37,803 nt of DNA from Microcaldota archaeon (GTDB lineage: Archaea; Micrarchaeota; Micrarchaeia; Micrarchaeales; CABMGC01), in NCBI GenBank assembly GCA_027365725.1, contig DAHXMA010000025.1, positions 90,611 to 128,413 on the forward strand. The letters run 5' to 3'. This document shows, piece by piece, positions 24,414 to 32,316 of this stretch (position 1 is its first letter; every line of letters begins with the position of its first letter). A program made the position numbers and the translations under genes. The notes below the pieces were generated by a model that ran no database searches, was not told where the DNA came from, and was given only the letters and a program-made list of their open reading frames with translations.

Positions 24414-25301
24414 TTGGCTTCAGAAGAAGAGTTTTCTGACCTGCTGATATTCAAGCGAAGAGGCATAGCCCCGGCTGCTACCCAGCCAGAGCAAAAACCA
24501 CAGCCGGCACCTCTGCAGGCCGCGACGCAGCAGGCCGGCGCACAGGCCCAACCAAAGCAAGCCTCCAAGCCGCAAAAAACTGCGCAGAAGCCTGTGCAAA
24601 GGACCGCAATTATAAACACGCAGCCAGAGCCCGAGCCGCAGTACGCTGCCAAAGCAACCGAGGAAAAGGACAAAGGCTCCAAACAGAAGCAATTTTGCAT
24701 AAGCCATCCCTGGCGCGCCGCTTACGGCACATGCTACGTTTGCAAGCTGCCATACTGCTATGCAGACCTTATAATACACAATAAAAAGATGTACTGCCTC
24801 AACGACATAGACGATGTGCTCGTTAAGGAAGGGCTTGGCACAAGCGCAAAGTCCGTAATGAACAGCTTTTCCTTAATTGCAGCAACGCTTCTAATTGCAA
24901 ACTCCGCAGTCCTAATCTTCTACCTGCATATCCAGCTGCAGTTCATACTTCAGCAGGCGCTCGCACAGGGCATATACCCATTCATCTTGCACCTCAAGGC
25001 AGCATATACGTTCCCGATGCTAAACCTGCTTGTAATCATATTCGGCCTTCTCTCAGCCGTGGCAGTGACCAGAAGGTCGATATCGCCATTTGTATTCGCG
25101 TTCTTGTTCACCTTTGTTTCCCTATTTTTTGTCATATACGAATACCTGCTCTCCCCTGCCGACTACCTGATATTCTCAAGCGTTATAATGCTGCTAACCC
25201 TGTCATCAATAATGTATTCAAGGATAAGCATGGCAAAGGAGTCATACAGCAGCATGCTTAATTCTCCTGATGTGGAATGGCCAAAGCCGGAAGTATTCTA
25301 A
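24414..25301 (+). CDS. B-box zinc-finger membrane protein
   Basis: 295 residues. A Pro/Gln/Ala-rich segment (about 15-85) precedes a B-box-type zinc finger: C-x2-H (CISHP), C-x2-C (CYVC), C-x2-D (CYAD), then YCLND. Four hydrophobic segments follow (roughly residues 140-265), and the C-terminus is short and polar. The finger probably lies on the cytoplasmic face; the function is unknown. The TTG start at 24414 follows GGGTG by five bases. The in-frame GTG at 24408 is part of that site and so less likely. Operonic with S26e. Confidence 0.7.
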   Translation: MASEEEFSDLLIFKRRGIAPAATQPEQKPQPAPLQAATQQAGAQAQPKQASKPQKTAQKPVQRTAIINTQPEPEPQYAAKATEEKDKGSKQKQFCISHPWRAAYGTCYVCKLPYCYADLIIHNKKMYCLNDIDDVLVKEGLGTSAKSVMNSFSLIAATLLIANSAVLIFYLHIQLQFILQQALAQGIYPFILHLKAAYTFPMLNLLVIIFGLLSAVAVTRRSISPFVFAFLFTFVSLFFVIYEYLLSPADYLIFSSVIMLLTLSSIMYSRISMAKESYSSMLNSPDVEWPKPEVF

Positions 25302-25330
25302 AGAGGCTTCCTGCCAGAAAGCCCGCAATG

Positions 25331-27199
25331 CTACATCCTTTCAAGCGCCTCTATGCCAAGAGACTCGAGCGCCATTTTCATTGCACGCGCAAATCCTCCT
25401 ACAAGCGCAAGCCTGCAATTCCTTTCATCATCTGACGTATCCTTAAGTATCGGAGTGCTTTCATAAAAGCTGCTGAATGCGTAGGCAAGCCTACCGGCAT
25501 ACTCTGCCATTACGCTGGGCCTGAGCTCTGAGCATGATTTCTCCACGGCCTCCCATATTCCGGCAATTTCCTTTACCAATCCGAATTCGCCGTCGCTGTA
25601 TACTTTGCACACTTTATCCTGCTTTGGGGGCATTGGAGCATCCTCAAGCAGCCTTGTAGCCCTTGCATACATATACTGGCAGTACGGACCAGAGTCGCCT
25701 TCGAAGCTTAGCGCCCATTTCCACGAAAAAGTTATCCATTTCTCCGGAGACATCTTCAGGAAAGCGAACTTTATTGCCGAGAGCGCCACCGCCTCGGACA
25801 CCCTGCCCTTCTCCTCCTCACCAAGCTTTAGCCTTTCTCCGATCAGCCCATAGGCCCTCTCACGTGCCTCTTCAAGCAGCCCGTCCGCCGTGTTTTCCTC
25901 AGATATCCCCTTCCTTGCCGCCAGTGATCCTTCTTCCAGCTCCACCCTTCCATATGCAAGGTGCCTTATCCCATTTCCTATGTCTCCCCTGCCAAGCTGC
26001 CTGAATACGAGCCGCAGCAGGGACTGCGGATAACTCTGCTTCACGTCTATTATATTTATCGCCTCATAGACATTGCCAAATCCCATCCTCTCTCCGCTTG
26101 CGGAAGTGCTGTAGAGCGGTTTTCCGTTCCCCTGCCTCTCTATGAATTTGCTGTATCTGAAAGGGTCATCGAGCATCCCGAACTTCCACATGTGGAAAGC
26201 TATGTCCTTCGCTACATACGTCGGCGTCCCATCGTTCCTTACAAGAACCTTGACACTCTCTTTCAATCCGCCAAATTCGCTTGGGAGGTCTTTGATTGAA
26301 TTGAAATCTATTATCGTGCACCCGTTGTATTTTCCTTCTGTTTCACGCCTGGCCACGCCGCGCTCGAGCAGCATGTCCATTGCGCGGCCAAGAAGCTTTC
26401 CCCCAAGTATGTCGCTTTCCCATATAAGCACATCATGGTAGCTTCCGTAGTTTGCAGCAGTCTCATACTGGGCCCTTACGCATCTTTCTGCGATGCTCCT
26501 TGCAAGCCTGGACTCTTCCGTCCCATTGTTTTCGATCCTCTTCGCTAGCGCTGAGAGCTCGTCCCTGAAGCCCTCGCCCGGAGCCATCCTGTTTGCATCA
26601 GCATAAACCATTCCCAGCCAATGGTCAAACTTGCCCTCCGGCTTCTCCTTGTGCCTCATGTATCCCCATACTGCAATAACCATCTGCAGCCCCAAATCGT
26701 CGATATAATCCTCAACTTCAACATCATATCCGCAAAGCCTGTGCAGGTTGGACACCGCGTCCCCGAGCAAGAGGTTCCTGAGATGGCCAACGTGTATGGG
26801 GTGCATGGGATTTGCGCTTGGATATTCTATTATCACCTTCTTTCCATTGCCGATGCCAGACAGTCCCGTGCCGTAGGCCGCTTCAGATATCGACCTTAGC
26901 ACCAGGCTGGCGAAATCAGCCCTTTTCACAGACATATTTATGTATCCACCCTCTGCCGCTGCCTCTTCTATCAGGCTGCATTTGCCAATGCGGGATGCAA
27001 TCTTGGCCGCAATATCTGCAGGCCGCTCCCCTGCGGACTTCGATATGCGGAATGCAGCCGAGCATGATATGTCCCCGAAGCCCTTAGATGCGCCCATCGC
27101 GCCACGCACGCTGCCGGTTTTGTATCCAAGCGACGCAGCTGCTCCCTCAATGGCTTCTGCAGCCTCATCAAGCACCACAGAGAAAGGCGACACTGTCAT
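25331..27199 (-). CDS. argS: Arginyl-tRNA synthetase
   Basis: Charges tRNA-Arg. 622 residues. An N-terminal tRNA-D-loop-recognition domain (about 1-110) precedes the class I catalytic domain with PSANPMHPIHVGHLRN (HIGH motif as HVGH), and the DALR anticodon domain ends LGIEALERM. The second class I signature, normally KMSTRKG, reads EGSLAARKG here; degenerate KMSK motifs are known in ArgRS. The start ATG overlaps the HD-domain gene's stop (ATGA), showing an operon of NAD(P)HX dehydratase, HD hydrolase and ArgRS. Confidence 0.95.
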   Translation of the reverse strand: MTVSPFSVVLDEAAEAIEGAAASLGYKTGSVRGAMGASKGFGDISCSAAFRISKSAGERPADIAAKIASRIGKCSLIEEAAAEGGYINMSVKRADFASLVLRSISEAAYGTGLSGIGNGKKVIIEYPSANPMHPIHVGHLRNLLLGDAVSNLHRLCGYDVEVEDYIDDLGLQMVIAVWGYMRHKEKPEGKFDHWLGMVYADANRMAPGEGFRDELSALAKRIENNGTEESRLARSIAERCVRAQYETAANYGSYHDVLIWESDILGGKLLGRAMDMLLERGVARRETEGKYNGCTIIDFNSIKDLPSEFGGLKESVKVLVRNDGTPTYVAKDIAFHMWKFGMLDDPFRYSKFIERQGNGKPLYSTSASGERMGFGNVYEAINIIDVKQSYPQSLLRLVFRQLGRGDIGNGIRHLAYGRVELEEGSLAARKGISEENTADGLLEEARERAYGLIGERLKLGEEEKGRVSEAVALSAIKFAFLKMSPEKWITFSWKWALSFEGDSGPYCQYMYARATRLLEDAPMPPKQDKVCKVYSDGEFGLVKEIAGIWEAVEKSCSELRPSVMAEYAGRLAYAFSSFYESTPILKDTSDDERNCRLALVGGFARAMKMALESLGIEALERM

Positions 27200-28464
27200 A
27201 TGTAACTCTCCCCAACTTTTAGCATGGACTGTATCTTGCCCTTGTATCTGCGGTGCGAATATATCCGTGCATCGTAGAGCTTCTTCTTCCCTATCATCCT
27301 CATTATCAGCCCATTGCTGTCCTTAAGTATGCTGCTCACTGAGCCTTTGTCGCGTATGTATATCGATGATTTGTCATCCACAAGCCCAAGCGGCCTGAGA
27401 TACACCGGAAAGATCCACCCAGGATCGTCTATTCCGGCGGCATCGGCAAACTCCCTTGCCGCCTTCTCGTCGTATTCCATCCTCCTTATCATGGCGTTGT
27501 TGCTTGACGTGTCCTCTCCTTCGTCTGTCACTGGGTTTATGTACGATGCGCTGAGCGGCTTCCTTAGCAGGAACATGCCTATAAGCTCCTTTGTCAGCTT
27601 GTCCGTCCCTGCTTTCATGTACCTGCGCATCGCCGAGAAGAACATGTGGTCGTCGTATGCAAACAGCTCATCCTCGTCCATGCGGCCCGCAAGCTCTATA
27701 GGGCTTGTTATCTCTCCCTCGTCGACCAGGCGCTCGAATATGCGCTGCGCCATCATGCCGAACGCCACTCCCGTCTTGTGGTGGTAAACCGACCTGAACA
27801 TATGGTACCTGCCAAGCAGGAAGCTTTCAACGGCTGCCTCGTCCTTGTCAAATATTATCCTGCCCTTCTCGAACGACGCTATCCTAAGGAGCCTTTGTAT
27901 CCCCACGTTTCCATATCCTACCCCAGTATTGTGCGCGTCCCTAAGCAGGTAGTCTGATTTGTCAGCGTCGAATGCAGACGAGAGAAGCATGCCTTCGTCC
28001 CCATCCGCCCTGCCCAATATTATCTCAGATATCTCCTTAGCGCCGTAGTTGTCCAGCAGGTCTCCAAAGAACTTTTTTATTATGTCGGCGCCAAGGCTCT
28101 CATGGCTCTTGCCCCCCATCTTCCTGATTATGCACTGCTCCATGGTGTGCGAAAGCGGATAATGCCCTATGTCATGCAGCAGCGCAGCAAGCCTGAGCTT
28201 CTGCACAGTGTCCCTGTCGTCCGCAAGCACGGCCCCATTAACCCTGACATGCGACAGGAAACTGTCCATCATGAACATGGTGCCAAGGCTGTGCTCGAAT
28301 CTCGTGTTTGTTGCGCCAGGGTATACCAGATTAACAGTGCCGAGCATCATTATGTTCCTAAGCCTCTGGAATACAGGGCTGTCTATAACCTTCAGCTCAA
28401 GCTCGGTGACGCCTATGTATCCGTGCACGTTGTCATATATCTGCTTCCTAGCCTCGATGGACAT
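27196..28464 (-). CDS. HD-domain phosphohydrolase (dGTPase/SAMHD1-like, COG1078)
   Basis: 422 residues. The HD metal site is complete: His58 in NTRFEHSLGT, His97-Asp98 in LLHDIGHYPLSHTME with further His101 and His106, and a later Asp in AFDADKSDYLLRDAHNTG. This layout is that of the dNTP triphosphohydrolase family, which includes SAMHD1 and archaeal relatives. The likely action is hydrolysis of dNTPs or other nucleotides; the exact substrate is not visible. It lies four bases after the dehydratase gene and overlaps the ArgRS start by four bases. Confidence 0.88.
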   Translation of the reverse strand: MSIEARKQIYDNVHGYIGVTELELKVIDSPVFQRLRNIMMLGTVNLVYPGATNTRFEHSLGTMFMMDSFLSHVRVNGAVLADDRDTVQKLRLAALLHDIGHYPLSHTMEQCIIRKMGGKSHESLGADIIKKFFGDLLDNYGAKEISEIILGRADGDEGMLLSSAFDADKSDYLLRDAHNTGVGYGNVGIQRLLRIASFEKGRIIFDKDEAAVESFLLGRYHMFRSVYHHKTGVAFGMMAQRIFERLVDEGEITSPIELAGRMDEDELFAYDDHMFFSAMRRYMKAGTDKLTKELIGMFLLRKPLSASYINPVTDEGEDTSSNNAMIRRMEYDEKAAREFADAAGIDDPGWIFPVYLRPLGLVDDKSSIYIRDKGSVSSILKDSNGLIMRMIGKKKLYDARIYSHRRYKGKIQSMLKVGESYI

Positions 28465-28468
28465 GCGA

Positions 28469-29347
28469 TCAATGAATGATTTTATCGAAATCTTTTATAA
28501 CCGATGGTATGAGGTCAATTGCGTCTGTTGCGATTGCGTGGTTTCCCTCAATCCTTTCGAGCATATCCCCAATGGCGCAGTGAAGATACACGCCGGCCCC
28601 CGCAGCCTCAAAAGCGCCTGCGCCCCTTGCGCAGAGCCCGCATATCATCCCTGCAAGCACGTCGCCAGTTCCCATCGTGGCAAGCGCAGAGCTTTTTGGC
28701 GTGCATACCTTAGTGCGCCGTCCGTCCGTAACCACCGTGCTGTGGCCCTTAAGCACAACCGTAATGCCCAATTCACGCGCGCACTGCGAGGCCAGCTCCA
28801 CCTTGCCTTCCAGCCCAATGCTCCCAAGCCTTCTCTTGCAAAGCCTCTCAAATTCCGGTCCGTTCGGAGTAGCTATTATCCTTTTGCGTGCGTTGCCTGC
28901 GCATTTAAGCCTCTTAAGCGCATATATCGCATCCGCATCAACAATCACATTCTTGCCTGCCTCCGCAGCAGCGCCAATAAGCCTGCCAGCAGCGCCTGCT
29001 GCGGCCTCGCCATTTCCAATGCCCATTCCTATCGCCATTGCGTCACATCTTTCTATTTCAGATAGCGCAGCCTTTCCATAAGCTATGCGGCTATGCCCTA
29101 GCTCTCCAACAATTATGTTTGGCGACAGTGCCCTTACAGGATTAATTATAATCGACGGCACCAGGAGCTTTGCATACCCGGCCCCAATCCTTAGGGCAGA
29201 AATGGCGCAGAGCACCGGCGCGCCATGGTACTTAGCGCTTCCCCCTACAATAAGCGCCCTTCCCCTGCTCCTTTTGTCATCATATGCGCTAAAAGGCATT
29301 GCCGCTGCCCGCACATCCGACGCCCCAAGGCGCGCATAGCGTTCCAT
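28469..29347 (-). CDS. nnrD: ADP/ATP-dependent NAD(P)H-hydrate dehydratase (NnrD domain)
   Basis: Repairs hydrated NAD(P)H. The 292-residue ribokinase-like domain shows GRALIVGGSAKYHGAP, RIGAGYAKLLVP, VIVDADAIYALKR, IATPNGPEFERL, VVLKGHSTVV and the phosphate-binding ATMGTGDVLAGMICGL. It consists of the dehydratase domain only; the epimerase (NnrE) half often fused to it is absent and not found elsewhere in the window. The ATG has AGGAG five bases upstream. It is the first gene of the operon; ACTTATATAATGG just upstream is a candidate TATA box shared with the divergent regulator gene. Confidence 0.9.
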   Translation of the reverse strand: MERYARLGASDVRAAAMPFSAYDDKRSRGRALIVGGSAKYHGAPVLCAISALRIGAGYAKLLVPSIIINPVRALSPNIIVGELGHSRIAYGKAALSEIERCDAMAIGMGIGNGEAAAGAAGRLIGAAAEAGKNVIVDADAIYALKRLKCAGNARKRIIATPNGPEFERLCKRRLGSIGLEGKVELASQCARELGITVVLKGHSTVVTDGRRTKVCTPKSSALATMGTGDVLAGMICGLCARGAGAFEAAGAGVYLHCAIGDMLERIEGNHAIATDAIDLIPSVIKDFDKIIH

Positions 29348-29364
29348 CGCATCTCCTCAAAACC

Positions 29365-29373
29365 ATTATATAA
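29365..29373. promoter_or_regulatory. TATA-like element between divergent genes
   Basis: TTATATAAG is nearly palindromic. On the plus strand it precedes the regulator's AGGTG-ATA start by about 45 bases. On the minus strand it lies about 20 bases before the dehydratase ATG. Confidence 0.4.
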
Positions 29374-29402
29374 GTAATCAGGCAAATATACTCTTACTTA
29401 TC

Positions 29403-29407
29403 AGGTG
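29403..29407 (+). promoter_or_regulatory. Shine-Dalgarno site before an AUA start
   Basis: AGGTG with a five-base spacer (TTTAA) before ATA at 29413. The motif and spacing are identical to those at rad50, S26e and the EF1A-like gene. No ATG, GTG or TTG occurs between the in-frame TAA at 29410 and GTG at 29449. Confidence 0.6.
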
Positions 29408-29412
29408 TTTAA

Positions 29413-30303
29413 ATAGCCAAGATATACAAGTCAAAGAACGGCAAGCTTGTGGTATACCTCCCATCAGATGTGATAAGCGCCCTGAGGCTGAGGGAAGACG
29501 ATGAGATATCATTCCTAAAGGCAGACGCAAGGTCGTATGTAATCGCAAAGAGCTCCGATGTAGCAAAGATGATGCTCGGGCAGTACAAACAGGATGCGGA
29601 CCAGCAGCCTGGCCCAGAAGCGCTCAGGCAGCAAGCCTCTCAGCAGCCTGCGCAGCTATCTGCGCCTTCGCAGGAAGAGATCTCCGTGCTAAGGAAAATG
29701 GATATGATAAGATATGAAAACAGGACGCAGGAGAACACGATGAAGATACTAGACGAGCAGGAGAAGAGAGTGTTCCAGCGCCTTATAGCAAACGGCACAG
29801 TTAAAAAATTCAAGGGTAAGGAAGGCAAGGATCTTTACAGCATATCAAAAATGATATATGACCGGTTTGTGATGCGCAAGCCGCAGGCGGCAGGCGCGCA
29901 GGAGCGTGCCGCATCCCAGCCGCGCGTGCAGCCTGCAGTAAAAAGTGCAGCAGGCCCCGAAGACCAGGACATATCAGAGCTCCAGAAGAACGGCTATCTT
30001 GTATTGCAGACAGAGGCGGAGGCGAGCAGGGTCTCCTTGCTTTTAGAGCAGAGCATAAGGCATGGCCAGGTGCTTGGCACCAGGTCTTTTAACAAGAACA
30101 GGGAATTCTATATACTGCTCAGGTCATATTTCGATATGCATGCGCAGGGCATGCTCAGGAAGCTCAGGGAAAAGGGCTACAGGGTACAGGACCTTGCAAA
30201 GGAGCTGGGAATAAGCGAGGAAGGCGCCCGCGGCGTGCTTTACCTGCTTGCTGAGAGCGGCGACGTGATGGAAAAGAAAAAGGAGCTGTTTGTGATTGCC
30301 TGA
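29413..30303 (+). CDS. AbrB-type N-terminal domain plus winged-helix protein; probable AUA start
   Basis: With the ATA start the protein has 296 residues beginning (M)AKIYKSKNGKLVVYLPSDV, then ISALRLREDDEISFL. This is a SpoVT/AbrB swapped-hairpin domain, and starting at GTG 29449 would delete its first strand. A Gln/Ala/Pro-rich linker follows, then a middle helical, winged-helix-like region (SVLRKMDMIRY...KKFKGKEGKDLYSISK). The C-terminal winged helix (VQDLAKELGISEEGARGVLY, ending MEKKKELFVIA) is reminiscent of SelB winged helices. It is probably a DNA-binding regulator; targets are unknown. It is divergent from the nnrD operon. The frame is intact to the stop, and only the start codon is unusual. 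Confidence 0.7.
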   Translation: MAKIYKSKNGKLVVYLPSDVISALRLREDDEISFLKADARSYVIAKSSDVAKMMLGQYKQDADQQPGPEALRQQASQQPAQLSAPSQEEISVLRKMDMIRYENRTQENTMKILDEQEKRVFQRLIANGTVKKFKGKEGKDLYSISKMIYDRFVMRKPQAAGAQERAASQPRVQPAVKSAAGPEDQDISELQKNGYLVLQTEAEASRVSLLLEQSIRHGQVLGTRSFNKNREFYILLRSYFDMHAQGMLRKLREKGYRVQDLAKELGISEEGARGVLYLLAESGDVMEKKKELFVIA

Positions 30304-30305
30304 AT

Positions 30306-30458
30306 TCACAGAAGCGCAGCATGGTCGAATACAAGCACAAGCACTACGAAAATAGCGACTACGGCAAGCAGCAGTTTTGCGCTGAATTCCGGGCCGCGCT
30401 CAGGTGCATCATAAAAGCTAAGGACTCCTGCCTGCGACTGCGGCGTGTTAATGGCCAT
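30306..30458 (-). CDS. Sec61-beta / archaeal SecG translocon subunit
   Basis: A 50-residue single-span membrane protein. The N-terminus is MAINTPQSQAGVLSFYDAP, then ERGPEFSAKLLL and one hydrophobic helix (about residues 29-44). Archaeal Sec61-beta has the same plan: AG-h-h-x-F/Y-x-x-E, a P-x-h-x-P/A-K motif just before a C-terminal membrane helix, and a very short tail. It would stabilise the SecYE channel. TTTTTAATAAT on the minus strand at about 30495-30485 is a TATA box with leaderless spacing. The stop lies three bases from the stop of the convergent regulator gene. Confidence 0.8.
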   Translation of the reverse strand: MAINTPQSQAGVLSFYDAPERGPEFSAKLLLAVVAIFVVLVLVFDHAALL

Positions 30459-30576
30459 TCAACCGCCATACTTCATGCGCCCAATTATTAAAAATCTTTC
30501 TGTTGCATCGCAGCGCAAGCACGCCCGCATTGCCCATACAATCACCTTTTTAAGTATTCAAACGCAATAATATAGC

Positions 30577-31083
30577 ATGAAAAAATCACAGGACCAGGGC
30601 GATGGCCCAGCAAGGCCTGCAAAGCAGCAGACCGGCAGCATAAGCGTATACGAGCCGATGTTTGCATGGGTGGCAATGCTGCTTATAGGCGTATTCCTCA
30701 AGGTATTGATATCAAGCACCACGCTGCTACCCCAAAACTCACATGCATACGCAGTGGCGAGCCTGTATTCATCATTCATACTGCAGTTTCCCGGCACTGT
30801 GATACTGCCTTTGATCATCGGGGCCGTAATAGGCGCAGAGGTGGGCCTGCGCGCATCAAGCATGAGAAAGGCGCTAAGAAGCGGCGTACTGAACGGGCTT
30901 TATTCCGCGCTGGTATATCTTATAGCAATAATAATAGCACTAATAGTAATGCAATATGCCACTCCGCAGTACGTTTCAATAACATACCATGTAATACTGC
31001 AGAGCATAGTGCTCCCGATAGCAGTGTTTTTAGTTGTGCTTGAAGCCTTTGCAGCCCTCTCCCATCTTAGGAAAATCGAGTGA
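30577..31083 (+). CDS. Hypothetical four-helix membrane protein
   Basis: 168 residues. A polar Gln/Lys-rich N-terminus (1-24) is followed by about four membrane segments (FAWVAMLLIGVFLKVLI; TVILPLIIGAVIGAEVGL; GLYSALVYLIAIIIALIVM; ILQSIVLPIAVFLVVLEAFA). The family is not recognised. The glycine-rich second segment with a basic loop after it (RASSMRKALRSG) recalls small membrane proteins of the YIP1/DUF4870 type, but I see no diagnostic motif. TTTTTAAGT at about 30546-30554 suggests a leaderless start. Convergent with the YchF gene, two bases apart. Confidence 0.6.
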   Translation: MKKSQDQGDGPARPAKQQTGSISVYEPMFAWVAMLLIGVFLKVLISSTTLLPQNSHAYAVASLYSSFILQFPGTVILPLIIGAVIGAEVGLRASSMRKALRSGVLNGLYSALVYLIAIIIALIVMQYATPQYVSITYHVILQSIVLPIAVFLVVLEAFAALSHLRKIE

Positions 31084-31085
31084 CC

Positions 31086-32252
31086 CTACCTTGTGCCGAC
31101 TATCTTTATAACGTCAAGATCCCTAAGGCGGTAATCTTTCTGCAGCCTCATCTTGCTACGCGCGTCGACTGCGTACTTCATGCCCTTTGCGATTTCAGAG
31201 TGTATCCTAGATGCAAGGTCATGGGCGGTAGAGCCGTTCTTCATCAGTATCGCATCAGGGAGCACATTCCCGGAATGGTCTGTGTAGTGCGTCTCATCCT
31301 CCACCGGATAGACAACGATGTTCTCAAGCAATCCGAACACAGCAGTGTCAAGCAGCTTCTGGACCCCTGTGCTTGCGTTCCTTTCAAGATACGACTGCAT
31401 GTACTTAAGGGCTGACTTCTGCTCAGGCCCTGGGTCTCCTTTGATTGCAAAGCCGCCGGATCCCGGCACATAATCTATCATGCCCGCAGCTGCAGCCTTT
31501 ACCAGCGCAAGCTCTATTGCAGCCGCGCACCCCACCACAGGCGCCCCACCCAGCTCTGCCGATATCTTCTCCGGCGCCACGCCCCCATCAACGTCACACT
31601 TGTTCGCAGCTATTATAACAGGCTTGTTCTCCCTAAGCAGCGCATCAGAAAACCTCCTGGTTGACTCTTCATCCCAGCTTGCCCTTGACAGGGAGACAAA
31701 GCTTGCTTCTGCTGCCCTTTGTATCTGGCCCAAATCGACATTCATCCCTGAAAGCAGCTCATGCAGTGCGGCTTCGCCATCGTCCCTTTTGGACAGGGCC
31801 TGCCTGTGCCTTGCTATTATACCTGCCAGCCATTCGACCATCTCCGCCCTCACCATACCCACCTCCTTTGCAGGGTCGCAGCCTGTGCACGCAGATCCGT
31901 ATTCGTCCGTCCTGCCGCTTGCATCTACGACCTGCACCAGCACGTCTGCGCCTATAAGGTCGTTTAGGAACTGGTTGCCGCGCCCCCTGCCCATGTGGGC
32001 GCCAGGCACCAGCCCTGCCACGTCTATTATGTTCACAGGTATCATCCTTGTTCCGCCGTCGCATCCCGAGTTCCTGGGGTTGCACTTCACCCCAAGGGAC
32101 CTGTCTGCGCATTCATGCCTGGCGTATGCCATGCCCATGTTTGGCTCTATGGTAGTGAAAGCGTAATCTGCTATGCCTACATCTATCGAAGTCAATGCAG
32201 AAAACAGCGTGCTCTTGCCCTTGTTCGGGGCCCCGACAATTCCTATGCGCAA
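31086..32252 (-). CDS. ychF: YchF/OLA1-family translation-associated NTPase
   Basis: 388 residues of the Obg-superfamily YchF group, which binds ribosomes and prefers ATP. G1 is GAPNKGKST (7-15), the G2 region ADYAFTTIEPN, G3 IDVAGLVPGAHMGRGRGNQF and G4 AANKCD. A helical insert follows, and a C-terminal TGS domain (DAILMKNGSTAHDLASRIHS through LRDLDVIKIV). The start is TTG at 32252; it gives MRIGIVGAP, the expected first strand, and no ATG is near. It is divergent from the GlcNAc-phosphate transferase gene. Confidence 0.88.
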   Translation of the reverse strand: MRIGIVGAPNKGKSTLFSALTSIDVGIADYAFTTIEPNMGMAYARHECADRSLGVKCNPRNSGCDGGTRMIPVNIIDVAGLVPGAHMGRGRGNQFLNDLIGADVLVQVVDASGRTDEYGSACTGCDPAKEVGMVRAEMVEWLAGIIARHRQALSKRDDGEAALHELLSGMNVDLGQIQRAAEASFVSLSRASWDEESTRRFSDALLRENKPVIIAANKCDVDGGVAPEKISAELGGAPVVGCAAAIELALVKAAAAGMIDYVPGSGGFAIKGDPGPEQKSALKYMQSYLERNASTGVQKLLDTAVFGLLENIVVYPVEDETHYTDHSGNVLPDAILMKNGSTAHDLASRIHSEIAKGMKYAVDARSKMRLQKDYRLRDLDVIKIVGTR

Positions 32253-32316
32253 AAGACCAACCGCATCTTAAATTATCTAGCAGTGTTTTTATATGCTCCA
32301 CTCCTATTTTTAATTA

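Noticed and set aside
28169-29065. Open frame of 298 codons antisense to the HD and nnrD genes
   Set aside because: Spans two real genes with complete motifs; the translation is Cys/His/Ser-rich and shows no fold.
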